Shown here: positions 1 to 7,594 of the stretch, piece after piece
Layout: the number at the start of each line of letters is the position of its first letter
Numbering within the stretch: position 1 is the stretch's first letter
From: JAAYZK01 sp964535025
GTDB lineage: Bacteria > Planctomycetota > Phycisphaerae > SM23-33 > FEN-1343
Direction of reading: 5' to 3'
NCBI GenBank assembly: GCA_964535025.1
Contig: CAZHRW010000036.1
Coordinates: 1 to 11,560, forward strand
Length of the DNA: 11,560 bases
The notes under the pieces: generated by a model
Databases searched by the model: none
What the model was told of the DNA's origin: nothing
Seen by the model: only the letters and a program-made list of their open reading frames with translations
Position numbers and translations under genes: made by a program

Positions 1-2
1 GG

Positions 3-2984
3 ATCTTCCACGCCGACTTCGAGCACGGCGACGGCGCGATGGACATCATCAACGACACCGCCTGGGCGCCCAACGACGGGCTGTGGCACCTGACCACCAC
101 CCGCGGCGGCGACCTCGGCCACAGCGGCACCCATGCCATGCACTACGCCCGCTGGGACAAGGCCGAGGGCCACTGGGACTACGACATCGGTGACTCGGCG
201 GGCGTGTTCTACACCAAGCGGATCGAACTGCCCGACGAGCCGGTGGCCCTGTCGTTCAACTACTTCTGCCACGTCGATTCGTCCCCCACCGGCGACGACA
301 TCCGCGCCCAGGTCTACGACCCCGACACCGGCAGCTACACCACCGTCCTGTCCAAGTCCGACGGGCTGAGCTACAACACCCTCCGGGGCTGGCGGAAGGC
401 CACCGCCGACCTGACGGCCTTTGCCGGCAAGAACGTCCGCCTGCGGTTCGTCTTCGACACCCGCGATGCAACCTACAACAACTATGAAGGCTGGTACGTC
501 GACGACATCGCCGTCTGGGCCGTCAACAACCCCATCACCATCGAAGGCTTCCGCAGCCTCAGCCCCTACAGCGACTACCACCACGAGGCGTCCTACATCA
601 ACTGGGCCGCCGACCACGACACCTTCATCTTCAACGAAGAGCAGACCGACGGCACCTTCACCATCACGACCGACGCCGAGGGCTCGGCCGTCAACGGCGC
701 CCTGGCCGTCTACGACCGCGCCACCGGTGAAATGCTCCACATGGACAGCGGCTCGGGCGCCGGCACCGAGGCCAGCATCACCCTGGCCAACAGCGGCCAC
801 TGGAACAGCTACATCGTGGAGGTCTGGGACGAAGAGGAAGACGCCACGGGCGAACTGGACGTCCATATCGAAGGCAGCTATGCGTCCTATACCGCGACGC
901 TCACCCCCGACGACAACGGTGACGCGTCCGTCACCGGGCTGATCAATACCGACGAAGACACCGACTACTACCGCGTGACCGCCCCGCCCCAGGCGTCCGG
1001 CGACCTGGACATCACGCTGAGCGAGATCGCCACGGATCTGCAGACCCGCCTGCAGGTCTGGCGCGGCCTCGACGACGCCAAGCCCGAGGTCATCGCCTAC
1101 ACCGCCGCCGGGCCGGAAACGGCCCATTTCTCGAACGTCGAGCCCGGCGAGATCTTCTACATCGCCGTAGCCGACCACGACTTCAACGGCACCGGCAACT
1201 TCGAGCTCACCGTCGACTTCTCCATGGCCGTGCCGGGCACGCTGACGAATGCCGAAGGCTACCTCTACTTCGACGGCCCGCACGGCCTCAGCCCGGACAC
1301 CCAGAGCTTCGGCGCCTACATCAGCACCAACGACACCGACAGCTACCGCTTCGCCGGCGACTCCGGCTGGACCGGCGACTACACCATCACCGTCAACCGC
1401 CTCAGCGGGACGGTCGACCCCGTCGTGGCCGTCTACGATCCGTCGACCGGGGAGCAACTGGCCTTCAACCGCGACCACGGCGACGAGACGACCGCCCGGG
1501 TGACCGTCGCCCTCGACGGCTGGACGCCCTATATCATCGCCGCGGCCGACGCGACGCGGACCAACTCCGGCGACGTGGAGATCCTCGTCCAGGCGCCCGG
1601 CACCTCGTCCGGCATGACCGTGCCGCTGGATGCCAATGGCGACGGCCAGCGCACCGGACAGTCCATCACCGCCAACGACACCGACTTCTACCGCCTGACC
1701 GCCCCGGCCGATACGGACGGCACGCTCGAGATCACGGTGACGCCCAGCACGGGCTTCGATCCGGCCATCGCCCTGTTCGACGGGTCGGGCAACGAGGTCG
1801 CCCACGCCTTCAGCCAGGCCGTCGGCGTCGCCGAGACCCTCAGCCTCACCGGCCTGACGCCCGGCGAGGCCTATTCCCTCGCCGTCCTGGCCGAGAACCA
1901 CGCCACGACCGGCACGTTCGACCTGGCCGTCGACTGGGGCCAGGTCGTCCCCGGCACCTATCCCGGCGGCCACGACTTCTGGACCATGCCGGACGTCCAC
2001 GGCGACCGGCAGCAGGGCTTCGCCCTGTCCGAAGCCGGCGACTGGGACGGGTGGATGTTCGCCTCCGACGTGGCCGATCCCGACGCCGTCTTCACCGTCA
2101 CGGGGGATGGCCTGGCGCCGGTGCTCGGCCTCTACGAGGTCGCCACGAACACCCGCCTCGCTTACGACGTCAACACCGACGGCGACACGGCCGCCACGTT
2201 CACCGCGCCGATCGCCGCCCACACCCGCTACTACCTCGTGGCCTCCGACCGCAACGGCGCCACCGGCACGATCAGCTTGTCGATGGACATTGACGCCATG
2301 TCGTACACGACCGTGCCGGTCAACGCCGACGGGACCGGCCTGGGCAGCGGAACGCTGACCAACCCCGCCGATGCGAACTACTTCCTGTTCACCGCGCCGC
2401 CCACGGCCGCCTATGGTGATTTGACTGTGACGATCAAGCGGCCCGACGCCAGCCTGGAATCCAGCCTGGTGCTCTGGAACGACACGACCGGTCAACGGCT
2501 GGGCAGCGCCGGCGCCCACACCCCGGGCGCACCCATTTCCTTCAGCATCACCAACGCCCAGGCGGGCCACGTCTACGCCGCCGGCGTTACCTCCATGGTG
2601 TTCAACAGCGGCAGCGGCTCCTTCGACGTGGCCATCGACTTCTCCGTCCGTAAGCCCGGCGACGCCGACCTGGACGGGGACGTGGACCTCGACGACTTCG
2701 CGATCCTCAAGACCAACTTCGGCAACACCGGCGCCGGCTGGGGTCAGGGCGACTTCGACGGCAACGGCACGGTCGACCTGGACGATTTCTCGATTCTCAA
2801 GCGGCACTTCGGCAGCGCCGCGGCGGCGGCGGTGGACGAGCCGGTGGACCTGCTGGCCGCCGACGAGCCGCTCGAGGCCGCCGACACAGTCCCCGTCCGC
2901 CGGCGCCTCCGACGCCGCCGCCGTACGGCCGACGACGGGGCGACGGTTGTGCTCGAAGGCTGGGCGATCTCGCCGCTTGGATGA
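3..2984 (+). CDS. Large secreted/surface protein with jelly-roll domain, six beta-sandwich repeats and C-terminal dockerin (5' end outside window)
   Basis: The frame is open from the first full codon at base 3, so the gene starts upstream and its signal peptide is not seen; the ATG at 39 is internal. About 993 residues are visible (numbered from base 3). Residues 1-172 resemble the jelly-roll/MAM-like modules of secreted proteins (motifs LSFNYFCHVD and GWYVDDIAVW). Six diverged repeats of about 112-126 residues follow, starting near bases 597, 942, 1320, 1665, 2025 and 2349. Each has a D-T-D-x-Y/F-like motif (NDTDFYRLTAP, DEDTDYYRVTAP), then a strand ending in a phrase like LTVDF; this resembles bacterial PPC (pre-peptidase C-terminal) domains. 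Bases 2658-2813 encode a dockerin type I pair, GDADLDGDVDLDDF and GDFDGNGTVDLDDF, with Asp/Asn calcium-loop positions. A tail of about 56 residues with RRRLRRRRR follows. No catalytic domain is visible. The role is probably adhesive or structural at the cell surface; the substrate is unknown. Confidence 0.85.
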   Translation: MFHADFEHGDGAMDIINDTAWAPNDGLWHLTTTRGGDLGHSGTHAMHYARWDKAEGHWDYDIGDSAGVFYTKRIELPDEPVALSFNYFCHVDSSPTGDDIRAQVYDPDTGSYTTVLSKSDGLSYNTLRGWRKATADLTAFAGKNVRLRFVFDTRDATYNNYEGWYVDDIAVWAVNNPITIEGFRSLSPYSDYHHEASYINWAADHDTFIFNEEQTDGTFTITTDAEGSAVNGALAVYDRATGEMLHMDSGSGAGTEASITLANSGHWNSYIVEVWDEEEDATGELDVHIEGSYASYTATLTPDDNGDASVTGLINTDEDTDYYRVTAPPQASGDLDITLSEIATDLQTRLQVWRGLDDAKPEVIAYTAAGPETAHFSNVEPGEIFYIAVADHDFNGTGNFELTVDFSMAVPGTLTNAEGYLYFDGPHGLSPDTQSFGAYISTNDTDSYRFAGDSGWTGDYTITVNRLSGTVDPVVAVYDPSTGEQLAFNRDHGDETTARVTVALDGWTPYIIAAADATRTNSGDVEILVQAPGTSSGMTVPLDANGDGQRTGQSITANDTDFYRLTAPADTDGTLEITVTPSTGFDPAIALFDGSGNEVAHAFSQAVGVAETLSLTGLTPGEAYSLAVLAENHATTGTFDLAVDWGQVVPGTYPGGHDFWTMPDVHGDRQQGFALSEAGDWDGWMFASDVADPDAVFTVTGDGLAPVLGLYEVATNTRLAYDVNTDGDTAATFTAPIAAHTRYYLVASDRNGATGTISLSMDIDAMSYTTVPVNADGTGLGSGTLTNPADANYFLFTAPPTAAYGDLTVTIKRPDASLESSLVLWNDTTGQRLGSAGAHTPGAPISFSITNAQAGHVYAAGVTSMVFNSGSGSFDVAIDFSVRKPGDADLDGDVDLDDFAILKTNFGNTGAGWGQGDFDGNGTVDLDDFSILKRHFGSAAAAAVDEPVDLLAADEPLEAADTVPVRRRLRRRRRTADDGATVVLEGWAISPLG

Positions 2985-2993
2985 TCCCACCCC

Positions 2994-3031
2994 GCGGTGG
3001 CGGGTCGAAATCCCGCGCGACCCGCCACCGC
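2994..3031 (+). terminator. 14-bp hairpin just after the dockerin gene
   Basis: A perfect inverted repeat, GCGGTGGCGGGTCG at 2994-3007 and CGACCCGCCACCGC at 3018-3031, encloses a 10-nt loop and begins 10 bases after the TGA stop. No T-run follows on either strand, so it is not a classical intrinsic terminator. Its position suggests a transcript-end or mRNA-stabilising structure between the dockerin gene and the CBS gene. Confidence 0.55.
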
Positions 3032-3046
3032 TGGCGTCTCCGCGCC

Positions 3047-3052
3047 TACCAT
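3047..3052 (+). promoter_or_regulatory. Possible -10 element for the CBS-domain gene
   Basis: TACCAT lies downstream of the hairpin and 58 bases before the CBS gene start, in an otherwise GC-rich gap. No convincing -35 hexamer is seen 17 bases upstream. The call rests on one hexamer and its position only. Confidence 0.25.
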
Positions 3053-3110
3053 TACCAGTGGAGCCCATGCGCTTCCCTTGTCAACTTCTTTGGTAGAGCA
3101 GGAGGCAACC

Positions 3111-3530
3111 ATGAAGGTTCAGGAGATCATGACGGAAACGTTGGAATGGGTCACCCCGGACAACACCGTGTCGGAAGCGGCGATGCTGATGGACAAGCAC
3201 GACGTCGGCTGCCTGGCGGTCAGCGAGGGCGGCCGGGTCGTCGGAACCGTGACGGACCGCGACATCGTGATCCGCGGGATCGCCCTCGAAAAGGACCCCC
3301 GAACGACCCAGGTCCAGGAGGTCATGACGTCCAACCCGATCTTCTGCCGGACCGACGACGACGTCGAGACGATCGCCCAGCGGATGAAGGAACAGAAGAT
3401 CCGCCGGCTGATCGTCCAGGACGGATCGGGCACACCCGTGGGGCTGGTGTCGCTGGGCGACATCAGCGCCCGCGCCCACGCCGACGAGTTGGCCGGCGAA
3501 GTGCTCGAAGAGGTCTGCGGCTGCGCCTGA
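3111..3530 (+). CDS. Two-CBS-domain protein
   Basis: This 139-residue protein consists of little more than two CBS domains, at about residues 8-60 and 71-122. Each ends in the adenylate-binding signature G-h-h-T/S-x-x-D: GTVTDRD at 45-51 and GLVSLGD at 111-117. Each domain begins near an IMT/VMT motif typical of the family. Stand-alone CBS pairs usually bind AMP, ATP or related nucleotides as energy or stress sensors; the partner here is unknown. The start at 3111 is chosen because GGAGG (3101-3105) sits 5 bases upstream and the CBS fold begins directly after it. An upstream in-frame ATG at 2997 would lie inside the preceding hairpin and adds unrelated sequence. The C-terminus EEVCGCA carries two cysteines in a CGC arrangement, which is not part of the CBS fold. 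The gene appears monocistronic, with a hairpin on either side. Confidence 0.93.
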   Translation: MKVQEIMTETLEWVTPDNTVSEAAMLMDKHDVGCLAVSEGGRVVGTVTDRDIVIRGIALEKDPRTTQVQEVMTSNPIFCRTDDDVETIAQRMKEQKIRRLIVQDGSGTPVGLVSLGDISARAHADELAGEVLEEVCGCA

Positions 3531-3836
3531 CCGCCGCCGCCCAAGCCGCCCGAGGCGAGAGCGCCTTCGGCCCCAACAGGCCGGGGCCCCTCGCCTTTCC
3601 CATGCGCTCCGCGGCGGGCGGCGCCCTCGCCGACCGTGTAAGTTTCGACCTGCCGGCGAGCATGGCAGGGCCTGGCTTTCGCCCTCATCGTCGACGGACG
3701 GGGCCCCTCCGGCACCCCGTTCGCCGACTGGTCCTCCAGGACAATGCTACGCGGCGCGGATGGCCAAATGGGCGGATTGGACGAAATCGACACGCCCCGG
3801 ACGCCCTCGCGTTGGCGCCCCGGCCCCGACCGGTGC
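3531..3836. other. Convergent intergenic gap with no supported gene
   Basis: These 306 bases separate the CBS gene (plus) from the transporter gene (minus). Open frames cross the gap on both strands, but none has a ribosome-binding site or a recognisable domain, and all are expected from the high GC content. Apart from the hairpin near its left end I see no repeat, tRNA or promoter here. Confidence 0.6.
3554..3595 (+). terminator. Nested inverted repeat after the CBS gene, possible terminator
   Basis: An inner stem GGCCCC (3569-3574) / GGGGCC (3583-3588) with an 8-nt loop lies within an outer pair GGCGAG (3554-3559) / CTCGCC (3590-3595), 23 bases past the CBS stop. It is followed only by TTTCC, so the U-tract is poor. 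It could serve as a terminator in the gap between convergent genes. Confidence 0.35.
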
Positions 3837-4352
3837 CTACAGGCGGGCGCTGACCAGGTACCCCACGACGTACGCCACGGCGGCCGAGGCGCCGCCGATG
3901 AGCATCATCTCGACGCCGGCCCGCCAGGCGGGGCGCTTGGTGACGATGCTCCGGGCGGCGCCCACCACGAACAGGACGGCCAGCGTGGCGGCGGCGGTCC
4001 CGGCGAGCGTCCCGTCGCTGTCGCCGCCGAGCAGCGCGTACGCCGCCAGCGGCACCGCCCCGGCCCCGACGAACGCCGCGAGCGTCAGCAGCGCCGAGAT
4101 CCCCGGCACCGTCGGCACGCCCGTCGGGCCGCCCCCGCCGTCGTTGTCGAGGACCGCCCGCTCCGACCGGCTGCCCAGGTAGTTGCTGGCGGCCATCGAC
4201 AGCCCGTCAGCCAACAGCGACGCCAGCCCCACGATCAGCACCGCCCGCGTCGACAGCCCCCCGCCGATCACGCCGGCGACGACCGCGAACGTCGTGATGA
4301 TCCCGTCGTTGGCGCCGAAGACGACGTCCTTGATGTAGTATTTGACCACCAT
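3837..4352 (-). CDS. VIT1/CCC1-family (vacuolar iron/manganese transporter-like) membrane protein, short form
   Basis: This 171-residue protein has the VIT family pattern. TM1 carries the signature D-V-V-F-G-A-N-D-G-I-I-T-T at 9-21. TM2 contains LLADGLSMAASNYLGSRSE (46-64). Three more hydrophobic segments lie near 85-108, 115-135 and 146-168, giving five TM helices. Family members move Fe2+ or Mn2+ across membranes with proton coupling. In plant VIT1 the TM2-TM3 linker is a glutamate-rich metal-binding domain; here it is a short glycine-rich loop (about residues 69-84). The ATG at 4352 is preferred over the in-frame ATG at 4391, which would translate the upstream inverted repeat. GAGGA abuts this ATG, so the next codon, a GTG at 4349, may be the true start. 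It lies downstream of the Lon-like gene in the same direction, separated by the repeat element, so cotranscription is possible. No functional link to the repair genes is evident. Confidence 0.88.
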   Translation of the reverse strand: MVVKYYIKDVVFGANDGIITTFAVVAGVIGGGLSTRAVLIVGLASLLADGLSMAASNYLGSRSERAVLDNDGGGGPTGVPTVPGISALLTLAAFVGAGAVPLAAYALLGGDSDGTLAGTAAATLAVLFVVGAARSIVTKRPAWRAGVEMMLIGGASAAVAYVVGYLVSARL

Positions 4353-4370
4353 TCCTCGAGCCGGAAATAC

Positions 4371-4512
4371 GAAATCCGAGGCACGAAACACGAAACAAAT
4401 CTCAAACGGCTAAGACGGCAAACATCAAAACGGCCGAGCCCTGTCGTTTAGTGCTTTTCCGTTTCGCCGTTTGAGATTTGTTTCGCTTTTCGGGTTTCGT
4501 GCTTCGGATTTC
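4371..4512. repeat. Intergenic inverted-repeat element built from short GAAA/TTTCG units
   Basis: The arms are a perfect 20-bp pair, CGAAACAAATCTCAAACGGC at 4391-4410 and its complement at 4466-4485. Outside these lies a second pair at 4371-4389 and 4494-4512, matching 18 of 19 bases. The spacer between the inner arms is 55 bases; 1 base and 8 bases separate inner from outer arms on the left and right. The sequence is built from recurring CGAAA/TTTCG pieces and is much AT-richer than its surroundings. Near its right edge is a further 6-bp hairpin, CTTCGG (4502-4507) / CCGAAG (4513-4518), just past the Lon-like stop codon. The element fills the gap between the Lon-like and transporter genes. 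It may be a REP/MITE-like mobile repeat or an mRNA-processing structure. Confidence 0.8.
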
Positions 4513-4522
4513 CCGAAGGGCA

Positions 4523-6997
4523 TTAGGCTTCGCCCTCCTCTTTCGCCTCGCCCGGCGCGAACTGCCTGCGCTGCCGGGCGAAGGTCTCCAGGACCGCGGC
4601 GACGCGGCCGTTGAAGCTGTCGGGCGGGTAGCGGCCTTCGGCGTCGGCCTGCCCGGGCGACAGCTCGGTCATCAGGTCGACCGCGTCGTCGACGGTCTCG
4701 ACGGTGTGCACGCCGAACCGCCCGGCGTCGACGGCCTCGACCACATCGCGGCGGAGCATCAGGTGCTGGGCGTTGGACGCGGGGATCACCACGCCCTGCC
4801 GGCCGGTCAGGCCCCGGGCGTTGCAGACGTCGTAGAACCCCTCGATCTTCTCGTTGACCGCCCCGATCGCCTGGACCATGCCGTGCTGGTTGACCGAGCC
4901 GGTGACCGCCAGATCCTGCCGCAGCGGCACGTCGGCGATCCCCGACAGCAGCGCCAGCAGCTCGGCCAGCGAAGCGCTGTCGCCGCCGATCTGGCCGTAC
5001 GACTGCTCGAAGACCAGGCTGGCCGACAGCGCCAGCGGCTGCCGGCGCGCGTAGCGGGCGGCGAGGAACCCCGAGAGGATCAGCACGCCCTTGGAGTGGG
5101 TGGACTCGGCCAGGTCGACCTCCCGCTCGATGTCGATCACCTTGCCCGCCCCCACCCGCACGCGGGCGGTGATCCGCGACGGACGGCCGAACATCAGGTC
5201 GCCGACCTTCATCACCGCCAGGCCGTTGATCTGGCCGACGGCGGCGCCGTCGGTGTCGATCAGCAGCAGCCCGCGACCGATCGCCTCCCGCAGCCGCTCG
5301 GCGACGCGGTCGAAGCGGAAGATCTGGGCGTCGATGGCCCGATCGACGTGCTCGGCGCCGACGGTGTCGCTGCCGGCCTGGGCGGCCCAGTGGCTGGCCT
5401 CGTGGAGCAGGTCGGCGACGGAGCGCATGTGGACCGAGAGCTTGCGTGTATCCTCGGCGAACCGCGCGCTCTGCTCGATGACCCGCGCGACGGCCGTGCG
5501 GTCGAACGGCCGCAGGCCGTCCTTGTGCACCAGCGTGGCGATCAGGTGGGCGTACAGGTCGGGCGACTCGTCCCAGTCCATCTCGGTGTCGAAGTCGGCG
5601 GCGACCTTGAACAGCTCGGCGAACTCCTCGTCGAACTCCCGCAGCAGGTGGTAGAGGATCGGACGGCCCATGACCACCACCTTGACCCGCAGGGGGATCG
5701 GCTCCGGCTCCAGCGAGACGGTCTGGATCAGGCCGATCGACTCGTAGAGCGACTCGATGCGGATCTCCTCGGCCCGCAGGGCGCGCTTGAGGCCCTCCCA
5801 CAGTTGCGGCGCCATCAGCAGCTTGTGGGCGTCGAGGACGAGGTAGCCGCCGTTGGCCCGGTGCAGGGCGCCGGGCTTGATGAGGTTGAAGTCGGCGACC
5901 AGGGCGCCCATCTGGACCATGTGCTCGACCCGCCCGAGCAGGTTGGGGTAGTTGGGGTGGTCCTCGTAGACCAGCGGTGCGCCGCCGTCGTGGTCGTGGC
6001 TGACCAGAACGTTCACGCGGTACTGCCGCAGCAGCGCCGCCGCGGCCATCGCCGGCGGGACCGGCGGCTGGACCTGCCCCGCTGCGCCCGAGGGGCCGCC
6101 GGCCTGGTCGGCCGCGTCACCGGTGGGCTCCTGGGCGGCCTGCTGGACCTTGAGGATCGCCTCGGCGTTGTCGATCATGTCCTGCCGGACCGCGTCGAGG
6201 TACGCCTCGACCCCGTCGACGTCGGCGTACGCCCGCTTGAGGTCGTCGATCAGCGGCCCCAGCGCCTCGGCGGCGACTTCCTCGTTGAGCTCCTTGAGCT
6301 GCTGGCGGACCCTCCGCTGCATCCGCGGGGCCTCCTGGAGGATGCCCTGCATGTGCTGCTGGAGCTGCTCGGCCCGCTGCTCGAGCTCGGCGCGGTCCTC
6401 GTCGGAGAGCTTCTCGATCCGCTTGGGCGACATGGGCTTGTCGTTCTCGTCCAGCGGCAGGATGCCCAACCCCTGCGGCGCCTGGATCACCGCCAGGCCC
6501 TTTTGCTTGGCCTCCTCCTGGATCCGCTCGAACGACGACTTCTGCTGGTCGGCGAACTGCTGCTGGAGGTCCTGCTGCCGCTGCTGGTAGCCGTCGGACT
6601 CGAACGCCGCGTTCAGCGCGCCGGTCGCGTCCTCGACGAGGGCCTCCATGTCCTTGCCCAGCTTGCGGCCCTGCCCGGGCGGCAGTTGAAGGGCGCGGGG
6701 CTTGTGGGGCTCGTCGAAGTTGTTGACGTAGCACCAGTCGCTCGGTGTCGGCTCGCCGGCGGCGCGGGTCTGGAGGAACTGGCGGACCAGGCTCAACTTC
6801 CCCACGCCCGGCGGGCCCAGGGCGAAGACGTTGTAGCCGTGCTGGTCGATGTCGATGCCGAACCGCACCGCCTCGATCGCTCGCGGCTGACCGACGATCT
6901 CCGCCAGCGGCTCGATGTCGCTGGTGGTCTCGAAGGGCAGCGCGGCCGGATCGCAGCGGCGCCACAGGGCGCTGCTGTTCAATGCCTGATGTGCCAT
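4523..6997 (-). CDS. Lon-like ATP-dependent protease (AAA_32 / LonB-LonH-type), cytoplasmic
   Basis: This 824-residue protein has an AAA+ module fused to a Lon serine-lysine protease domain. Walker A is GPPGVGK at 61-67. A long Gln/Glu-rich, probably coiled-coil insertion follows (about 120-290). Walker B-like GGYLVLD lies at 383-389, and a sensor-2-like stretch SVHMRSVADLL near 521-531. The protease domain covers about 575-780. Its catalytic Ser is in GGDSAS (Ser674) and its Lys in AVNEKIEGF (Lys717), 43 residues apart as in E. coli Lon (679/722). No N-terminal LON substrate-binding domain or membrane segment is present, which fits the AAA_32 group rather than classical LonA. Position 68, normally Ser/Thr after the Walker A Lys, is Leu. 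The start at 6997 is preceded by GAGGAG at ideal spacing; a further in-frame ATG at 7033 overlaps the upstream stop and lacks this. It lies 36 bases after the UDG gene and is probably in the same operon. Likely role: degradation of damaged or regulatory proteins. Confidence 0.93.
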   Translation of the reverse strand: MAHQALNSSALWRRCDPAALPFETTSDIEPLAEIVGQPRAIEAVRFGIDIDQHGYNVFALGPPGVGKLSLVRQFLQTRAAGEPTPSDWCYVNNFDEPHKPRALQLPPGQGRKLGKDMEALVEDATGALNAAFESDGYQQRQQDLQQQFADQQKSSFERIQEEAKQKGLAVIQAPQGLGILPLDENDKPMSPKRIEKLSDEDRAELEQRAEQLQQHMQGILQEAPRMQRRVRQQLKELNEEVAAEALGPLIDDLKRAYADVDGVEAYLDAVRQDMIDNAEAILKVQQAAQEPTGDAADQAGGPSGAAGQVQPPVPPAMAAAALLRQYRVNVLVSHDHDGGAPLVYEDHPNYPNLLGRVEHMVQMGALVADFNLIKPGALHRANGGYLVLDAHKLLMAPQLWEGLKRALRAEEIRIESLYESIGLIQTVSLEPEPIPLRVKVVVMGRPILYHLLREFDEEFAELFKVAADFDTEMDWDESPDLYAHLIATLVHKDGLRPFDRTAVARVIEQSARFAEDTRKLSVHMRSVADLLHEASHWAAQAGSDTVGAEHVDRAIDAQIFRFDRVAERLREAIGRGLLLIDTDGAAVGQINGLAVMKVGDLMFGRPSRITARVRVGAGKVIDIEREVDLAESTHSKGVLILSGFLAARYARRQPLALSASLVFEQSYGQIGGDSASLAELLALLSGIADVPLRQDLAVTGSVNQHGMVQAIGAVNEKIEGFYDVCNARGLTGRQGVVIPASNAQHLMLRRDVVEAVDAGRFGVHTVETVDDAVDLMTELSPGQADAEGRYPPDSFNGRVAAVLETFARQRRQFAPGEAKEEGEA

Positions 6998-7032
6998 AGT
7001 GCTCCTCGTTGGGCGTCTCGGGTCCCGATCCA

Positions 7033-7038
7033 ATCATA
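7033..7038 (-). promoter_or_regulatory. Possible internal -10 element for the Lon-like gene
   Basis: TATGAT followed by TGG is read on the minus strand at the very end of the UDG gene, 35 bases before the Lon-like start. The hexamer is close to consensus, but no good -35 box is visible upstream. It would let the protease be transcribed separately from the two glycosylase genes. Confidence 0.25.
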
Positions 7039-7594
7039 CGCGCGCCACGCCCGCCAGGTCCGCGCGGAGCCGCTCGGCGACCTCGCGGCTCCGCAGGGCC
7101 GCCGACGGGTGATACGTCAGCACAAACCGCCGTCCGCCCCGCCGGCGGATCCGCCCGTGCACCCGCGCCAGGGTCGGCGCCTCGCCCAGGACGCTGCGGA
7201 TCGCCGTCCGCCCCAGCAGGATCACCAGCGCCGGGTCGATGCACGCCATCTGCCCGACCAGCCACGTCTCGCGGCAGATCCGCAATTCATCCACGCGCGG
7301 GGTGCGGTTGTTCGGCGGCCGACACTTGACCGCCGAGGTGATAAACAGCCGCGACCGCTCCAGGTGCGCCTCGGCCAGCAGCTTATCGAGCAGTCGCCCC
7401 GACCGGCCCACGAACGGCCGGCCGGTCCGGTCCTCCAGCACCCCCGGCGCCTCGCCGACGAGCAGGATCGACGCGTCCGCGTCGCCGGCGCCCGGCACGG
7501 CATGGGTCCGGCTTTCGCACAGCGGGCACTTCCTGCAGCGGCGGATCCCCGCGGCCAGGCGGGCCAGTTCCTCCGCCGGCGAGGGCCGATTCAT
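7034..7594 (-). CDS. Uracil-DNA glycosylase, family 4 (4Fe-4S type)
   Basis: This 186-residue protein would remove uracil from DNA, the first step of base excision repair after cytosine deamination. The family-4 signature is complete. GEAPG (47-51) is followed by ED (54-55), the water-positioning motif region. YHPS (161-164) is the second active-site motif. Four cysteines, Cys20, Cys23, Cys91 and Cys107, have the C-x2-C ... C-x15-C spacing that holds the 4Fe-4S cluster. Length is typical of bacterial and archaeal family-4 enzymes (about 180-220). The ATG at 7594-7592 overlaps the TGA of the upstream MutM-type gene as ATGA, so translation is probably coupled; the gene's own ribosome-binding site is weak. 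Longer in-frame extensions run antisense-like through MutM and carry no domain. Its co-directional neighbours are the MutM-type gene upstream and the Lon-like protease downstream. Confidence 0.95.
   Translation of the reverse strand: MNRPSPAEELARLAAGIRRCRKCPLCESRTHAVPGAGDADASILLVGEAPGVLEDRTGRPFVGRSGRLLDKLLAEAHLERSRLFITSAVKCRPPNNRTPRVDELRICRETWLVGQMACIDPALVILLGRTAIRSVLGEAPTLARVHGRIRRRGGRRFVLTYHPSAALRSREVAERLRADLAGVARV

Noticed and set aside
2981..3853. Plus-strand open frame overlapping the CBS gene in another frame
   Set aside because: It overlaps the clear CBS protein and gives an Arg/Gly/Pro-rich product typical of frame shadows.
4353..4391. Alternative upstream start of the transporter (ATG at 4391)
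   Set aside because: The added residues are translated inverted-repeat sequence and precede the conserved TM1 without any ribosome-binding site.
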